A model generated the notes under the pieces. That model saw nothing but the letters and a program-made list of their open reading frames with translations, ran no database searches and was not told where the DNA came from. Shown here in pieces: positions 5,510-8,770 of a DNA stretch of 8,770 bases. This stretch comes from Thiobacillaceae bacterium (lineage in GTDB: Bacteria; Pseudomonadota; Gammaproteobacteria; Burkholderiales; Thiobacillaceae): assembly GCA_012274165.1 (NCBI GenBank), contig JAAPAA010000303.1, positions 1 through 8,770 of the forward strand, written 5' to 3'. Each line of letters starts with the position of its first letter. The first letter of the stretch is position 1. Both the position numbers and the translations under genes were made by a program.

Positions 5510-5525
5510 TGGCATGAGGATTGCT
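5510..5525 (+). promoter_or_regulatory. Sigma-54 (-24/-12) promoter of the ABC-creatininase operon
   Basis: TGGCATG-N4-TTGCT differs from TGGCACG-N4-TTGCW at one pyrimidine-for-pyrimidine position. GG (5511-5512) and GC (5523-5524) are exactly 10 nt apart. Transcription would begin near 5536, leaving a 55-nt leader before the binding-protein ATG. No good sigma-70 pair is seen in the same stretch. Confidence 0.72.
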
Positions 5526-5537
5526 TATTGAGTATCA

Positions 5538-5556
5538 CGAATATTACGAATATTCG
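5538..5556. promoter_or_regulatory. Perfect 19-nt dyad in the leader of the ABC operon
   Basis: CGAATATT-ACG-AATATTCG is an exact 8-bp inverted repeat with a 3-nt centre. It also forms part of two adjacent copies of the 9-mer ACGAATATT (5537-5545 and 5546-5554). It begins about 2 nt after the transcription start predicted from the sigma-54 promoter, a fitting place for a repressor operator; as RNA it could form a leader hairpin. No known regulator is recognised. Confidence 0.5.
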
Positions 5557-5590
5557 ATTTGGTAATACCCAATTTTCCCAGGAGCCCACC

Positions 5591-6589
5591 ATGAATGTGA
5601 AGCGCATCAGAAGCACCCTGAAGACACTTTTAACCCGGCTGGTGATCCCTGCCGCCGCATTTGTGGCCATCTCGGCCCATGCTGCCCAGCCTCTCAAGAT
5701 CGGTTACAGCGACTGGCCGGGCTGGGTCGCCTGGCAGGTCGCCATCGACAAGGGCTGGTTCAAGGAGGCCGGCGTCGCGGTCGATTTCGAGTGGTTCGAC
5801 TACTCCGCGTCGATGGACGCTTTCGCGGCGGGCAAGATCGATGCCGTGACCATGACCAACGGCGATGCCCTGGTGACCGGTGCGGCGGGCGGCAAGAGCG
5901 TCATGGTCATGCTGACCGACTACTCCAACGGCAACGACATGATTGTCGCCAAGCCGGGGATCAAGTCGCTGAAGGATCTCAAGGGCAAGAAAGTCGCGGT
6001 CGAGGAAGGCCTGGTCGAACACCTGCTGCTGCTGAATGGCCTCAAGAAAGCCGGGATGAAGGAATCGGATGTCACCCTGGTCAACGCCAAGACCAATGAA
6101 ATGCCGCAAGTCCTCGCTTCGGGCGACGTGGCAGCAGTCGGCGCCTGGCAGCCGATTGCCGGCCAGGCCATGAAGTCGTTGCCAGGCTCGCGCCCGGTCT
6201 ATACGTCCGCCGACGAACCGGGCCTGATCTACGACGTCCTGGCGGTCAATCCTGCCAGCGCCAAGCAGCGCAAGGCCGAATGGCTGAAGGTATTGAAAGT
6301 ATGGGATCACGTCGTGCAATACATCAACGATCCCAAGACCCAGCCTGACGCGGTGAAGATCATGGCCGCCCGGGTCGGCGTCACGCCGCAGGTCTATCTG
6401 CCCCTGCTCAAGGGAACCAAGCTGCTGAGCCTGGCCGACGGCAAGAAGATCTACGTCAAGGGTTCGGGCTTCTCGTCGCTGTATGGCTCGTCCAAAGTGG
6501 CTGACGATTTCAACGTGGCGAACGGGGTCTACAAGACGCACCAGGCCCTCGACAGCTACCTCGATCCGTCTTTCACCAACGCCAAGTAA
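5591..6589 (+). CDS. ABC importer substrate-binding protein, NitT/TauT type (urea-carboxylase-region-like)
   Basis: A 332-residue periplasmic binding protein of the NMT1/THI5-like fold used by nitrate, taurine and related importers. The signal peptide spans residues 1-31 (AHA/AQP cleavage). The mature protein starts LKIGYSDWPGWVAWQVAIDKGWF, followed by DFEWFDYSASMDAFAAGKIDA and TMTNGDALVTGA, the first-lobe ligand-pocket region of the family. From memory it is very close to binding proteins encoded beside urea carboxylase genes (the group described as TIGR03427). Many of those carboxylases now appear to act on guanidine, but no carboxylase is visible here. Start: ATG 5591 with AGGAG at 5580-5584 and 6 nt spacing; the frame opens earlier, at 5471, but that stretch contains the promoter and dyad. 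First gene of the operon. Ligand unknown; an organic nitrogen compound is inferred. Confidence 0.88.
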   Translation: MNVKRIRSTLKTLLTRLVIPAAAFVAISAHAAQPLKIGYSDWPGWVAWQVAIDKGWFKEAGVAVDFEWFDYSASMDAFAAGKIDAVTMTNGDALVTGAAGGKSVMVMLTDYSNGNDMIVAKPGIKSLKDLKGKKVAVEEGLVEHLLLLNGLKKAGMKESDVTLVNAKTNEMPQVLASGDVAAVGAWQPIAGQAMKSLPGSRPVYTSADEPGLIYDVLAVNPASAKQRKAEWLKVLKVWDHVVQYINDPKTQPDAVKIMAARVGVTPQVYLPLLKGTKLLSLADGKKIYVKGSGFSSLYGSSKVADDFNVANGVYKTHQALDSYLDPSFTNAK

Positions 6590-6608
6590 ACCGGATAGCG
6601 GAGCGGAA

Positions 6609-7574
6609 ATGGGCATGATTTCCAAATGGCTGGGCAGCGTGGATATGGACGCGCGCAAACGCATGCTGTTGGGAGTCGGCTCGTTTTTGCTGCCGTTGCT
6701 GGTCTGGTGTCTGGTCAGCTATGTGCCTTTCATCTGGCACCCCAAGGTCCACGTCATCGATCCCGGTGGCGTGGACTATTTCCAGGTCGACATGCTGGTC
6801 GACAAGGCCATGTTCGCGGATGAAGTGGCCAACATGGAGCGTGAACACCTGGCCGTTCCGGTCGGGCAGTCCGCCAACCCGATTTACCTGCCTGCGCCCG
6901 ATCAAGTGGCGAAGGCTTTCTACAACGGATTCGTCAATCCGCCGACGTCGAAAGACGTGCCCTCGATGCCGGCCAGCCTCTGGCACAGCATCCAGATCAT
7001 TTTCTGGGGCTTCCTGATTTCGTCGATCATCGGCGTGCCGCTGGGCATCCTGTCCGGCACCTATACCCTGATGGGACGGCTGAGCGAGCCGTTCATCGAA
7101 TTCTTTCGCTATCTGCCAGCGCCGGCCTTCGGCGCCCTGGCGGTGGCCATTCTCGGCATCTACGACGGTCCCAAGATTGCGATCATCGTCATCGGCACCC
7201 TGTTCCAGCAGGTGCTGATCATCGCCAACACGACGCGCAAGCTGGAGGTCACCCTCATCGAGGCCGCGCGCACCCTGGGCACGCGCGGGGTCAAGCTGCT
7301 GAGCAAGGTGATGGTGCCCGGCATCCTGCCCGATCTCTACCGCGACCAGCGCATCCTGCTCGGCTGGGCCTGGACCTACCTGATCGTGGCCGAACTGATC
7401 GGCACCAGCTCCGGCATCACCTGGTTCATCACCCAGCAGGCGCGCTACCAGCATTTCGACAACGTCTACGCCGCCATCATGACCATCGGCATCATCGGCT
7501 TTGGTACCGACCTCGTTCTGGCCCGGCTCGGGCGCAGCCTGTTCCCCTGGGACCGCTCCCAGGATCGCCGTTGA
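6609..7574 (+). CDS. ABC importer inner-membrane permease, NitT/TauT type
   Basis: A 321-residue permease of the binding-protein-dependent type (BPD_transp_1). Membrane segments are seen at about 20-43, 126-150, 171-206 (probably two) and 247-263, with a last one near 286-306. The cytoplasmic EAA loop that contacts the ATPase is at 218-241 (IEAARTLGTRG...VPGILPD). It differs from NrtB/SsuC-like permeases in a long polar stretch between the first two membrane segments (about 44-125, containing VIDPGGVDYFQVDMLVDKAMF), roughly 40 residues more than usual and predicted periplasmic. I recall the same extension in permeases of the urea-carboxylase-region group. Start: ATG 6609 with CGGAG at 6599-6603; a second ATG at 6615 is possible but would be 11 nt from that site. 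It begins 19 nt after the binding-protein stop. Confidence 0.9.
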   Translation: MGMISKWLGSVDMDARKRMLLGVGSFLLPLLVWCLVSYVPFIWHPKVHVIDPGGVDYFQVDMLVDKAMFADEVANMEREHLAVPVGQSANPIYLPAPDQVAKAFYNGFVNPPTSKDVPSMPASLWHSIQIIFWGFLISSIIGVPLGILSGTYTLMGRLSEPFIEFFRYLPAPAFGALAVAILGIYDGPKIAIIVIGTLFQQVLIIANTTRKLEVTLIEAARTLGTRGVKLLSKVMVPGILPDLYRDQRILLGWAWTYLIVAELIGTSSGITWFITQQARYQHFDNVYAAIMTIGIIGFGTDLVLARLGRSLFPWDRSQDRR

Positions 7575-7584
7575 GGGCCACGAC

Positions 7585-8496
7585 ATGAACCAGACAAACC
7601 TGCCCAGCCATCTCGACCAGTCGGACGCCGTCAAGGCGCGCTTCGACCGGATCAACCAGCGCGAAACCATTCTCGAAGTGCGCGACCTCGGCAAGCGCTT
7701 CCGCTCGCCGCAGGGCGAGGTCGAGGCGCTGCGCGGCATCAATTTCAGCGTTCGACGTCGCGAATTCGTCTGCGTCATCGGACCTTCAGGCTGCGGCAAG
7801 TCGACCCTGATCCGCATCCTCGCCGGCCTGGAAAACCACACTGCCGGCGACGTGCTGCTGGATGGCAAGCCAGTCACCGGTCCGGGGCAGGATCGCGGCA
7901 TGGTGTTCCAGGGCTATTCCCTGTTTCCCTGGCTGACGGTGAAAAAGAACGTGATGTTCGGGCCGTTGATGAACGGCCGCGGCCATGACGAGGCGGAGCG
8001 TGATGCGCAGCTGTGGCTGGAGTTGGTCGGCCTGGACAAGTTTGCCGACGCCTATCCGCATCAGCTTTCCGGCGGCATGCGCCAGCGCGTCGCCATCGCG
8101 CGCGCGCTGGTCAACCAGCCGCGCATTCTGCTGATGGACGAGCCGTTCGGCGCGCTTGACGCCCAGACCCGCGCGAAGATGCAATCGCACCTGATCGACA
8201 TCTGGAAAAACATCGACATCACGGTGCTGTTCATCACCCACGATCTAGACGAGGCGATCTACCTGGCCGACCGCATCCTGGTGCTCAAGGCGCATCCCGG
8301 CGAAGTGCAGGAAGTGATCGAGGTGCCGGTGCCGCGGCCGCGCGCGCCGGGCCAGTTCAATACGCCGGAATTTCTGGCCACCAAGGCGCGCCTGGAGGAA
8401 CTCATCCACCCGGCGCCGGAACCGCTGCCGGAAGACGAGCAGGCGGTGAAGCCGCACATGATCCGCTTCACCGACGTGCGCGACAATGTCGAGTAA
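7585..8496 (+). CDS. ABC importer ATP-binding protein, NitT/TauT type
   Basis: A 303-residue ATPase with all motifs intact: Walker A GPSGCGKST (66-74), Q-loop Gln109 in VFQGYSLFPW, signature LSGGMRQR (161-168), Walker B ILLMDE (181-186, Glu186) followed by the D-loop ALD, and switch His219 in FITHDLDEA. It powers uptake with the permease and binding protein upstream. After about residue 250 there is a Pro/Glu-rich tail (VPRPRAPGQF to DNVE) that extends some 40 residues beyond a minimal NrtD/SsuB-like ATPase; its role is unknown. Start: ATG 7585 with GAGGG at 7573-7577, which overlaps the permease stop codon, indicating close coupling. The frame is open from 7501 but that part lies inside the permease gene. 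Confidence 0.94.
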   Translation: MNQTNLPSHLDQSDAVKARFDRINQRETILEVRDLGKRFRSPQGEVEALRGINFSVRRREFVCVIGPSGCGKSTLIRILAGLENHTAGDVLLDGKPVTGPGQDRGMVFQGYSLFPWLTVKKNVMFGPLMNGRGHDEAERDAQLWLELVGLDKFADAYPHQLSGGMRQRVAIARALVNQPRILLMDEPFGALDAQTRAKMQSHLIDIWKNIDITVLFITHDLDEAIYLADRILVLKAHPGEVQEVIEVPVPRPRAPGQFNTPEFLATKARLEELIHPAPEPLPEDEQAVKPHMIRFTDVRDNVE

Positions 8497-8505
8497 GGAT
8501 TGAAT

Positions 8506-8770
8506 ATGCGCTGGTCCGATCTGACCTGGTCCGAAATCCCCGACGTGCTGGCCCGCTGCGGCCACGCCGCCATCCTGCCGGTGGGCGCCACCGAGCAGCA
8601 CGGCCCGCATCTCGGTTGCGGCGTCGATTTCGTGATCGCCGAGGAACTCTGCGCCGCCGTCGCCGCGCAGACCGGCGTGCCCATGCTGCCGACCCTGCCT
8701 TACGGCTGTTCGCTGGGCCACAGCCGGCGTTGGCCCGGCACGCTAGCGCTGCAGCCGGTCACGCTGATCC
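8506..8770 (+). CDS. Creatininase-family amidohydrolase (partial, 3' end outside window)
   Basis: Only the first 88 codons are present. The N-terminus has the family's metal-site pattern: PVGATEQHGPHLG...VDF with Glu30, His32 and Asp41 at the positions of creatininase metal ligands (Glu34, His36 and Asp45 in the Pseudomonas enzyme), followed by YGCSLGHSRRWPGTLAL, the usual substrate-loop/PGT motif. The remaining ligands lie beyond the edge. The family includes creatinine amidohydrolase, Fe-dependent formamide hydrolases such as ArfB, and MftE, so the exact reaction cannot be named. The ATG at 8506 has AAGGA at 8495-8499, overlapping the ATPase stop, so it is in the importer operon. Hydrolysis of an imported amide or cyclic nitrogen compound is the natural inference. 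Confidence 0.88.
   Translation, partial: MRWSDLTWSEIPDVLARCGHAAILPVGATEQHGPHLGCGVDFVIAEELCAAVAAQTGVPMLPTLPYGCSLGHSRRWPGTLALQPVTLI

Noticed and set aside
5471..5590. Upstream start for the substrate-binding protein
   Set aside because: The extension would cover the sigma-54 promoter and the dyad and would bury the signal peptide; ATG 5591 has AGGAG at 6 nt.
5200..5590. Guanidine riboswitch (ykkC classes I-III) in the leader of the ABC operon
   Set aside because: I looked because of the transporter type. The conserved class I blocks and paired ACGR-loop hairpins of class II were not found; the few ACGA/ACGG strings lack flanking complementary arms.
5630..6664. 344-codon open frame on the minus strand opposite the binding protein
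   Set aside because: Shadow frame caused by codon bias; the plus strand encodes an intact secreted binding protein.
6573..7901. 442-codon open frame on the minus strand opposite permease and ATPase
   Set aside because: Shadow of two well-recognised plus-strand genes; low-complexity Arg/Asp/Gln translation and no ribosome site.

Overview
The window looks like part of a chromosome from a GC-rich betaproteobacterium, perhaps a Thiobacillus- or Sulfuricella-like organism. The genus is an inference from protein style and from the order comM-ubiK // porin-glnK-amtB; the sequence does not prove it. There are no RNA genes, CRISPR arrays or insertion sequences. Eight of the nine genes are of clear family, the two at the window edges are cut, and the theme of most of the window is nitrogen acquisition.

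Layout. (1) Positions 1-2170, minus strand: a tightly overlapping cluster read from right to left. It holds ubiK (ubiquinone biosynthesis accessory factor), comM/yifB (AAA+ helicase of natural transformation) and the N-terminal part of a VIT1/CCC1-type metal transporter with a ferritin-like N-terminal region, which runs off the left edge. (2) Positions 2171-2396: a divergent control region. Towards the plus strand it carries what reads as a complete sigma-54 enhancer-promoter: three NtrC-type dyads of the same 5-7-5 layout, a perfect IHF consensus, and a -24/-12 promoter. (3) Positions 2397-5145, plus strand: a TorF-family outer-membrane porin, glnK (P-II signal protein) and amtB (ammonium channel), closed by a strong intrinsic terminator at 5173-5199. 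(4) Positions 5200-5590: a gene-free stretch ending in a second, nearly consensus sigma-54 promoter (5510-5525), with a perfect 19-nt dyad just after the predicted start of transcription. (5) Positions 5591-8770, plus strand: an ABC importer of the nitrate/taurine type (binding protein, permease, ATPase) followed by the start of a creatininase-family amidohydrolase that runs off the right edge.

How it fits together. The porin-glnK-amtB operon would be switched on by NtrC under nitrogen limitation: the porin may let small nitrogen solutes through the outer membrane, AmtB moves ammonium across the inner membrane, and GlnK blocks AmtB when nitrogen is plentiful. The second sigma-54 promoter suggests that the ABC importer and its hydrolase are also nitrogen-controlled and scavenge an organic nitrogen compound. 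The importer resembles those found beside urea/guanidine carboxylase genes, but here the adjacent enzyme is a creatininase-family hydrolase. The substrate cannot be read from the sequence, and this pairing is the most interesting unknown in the window.
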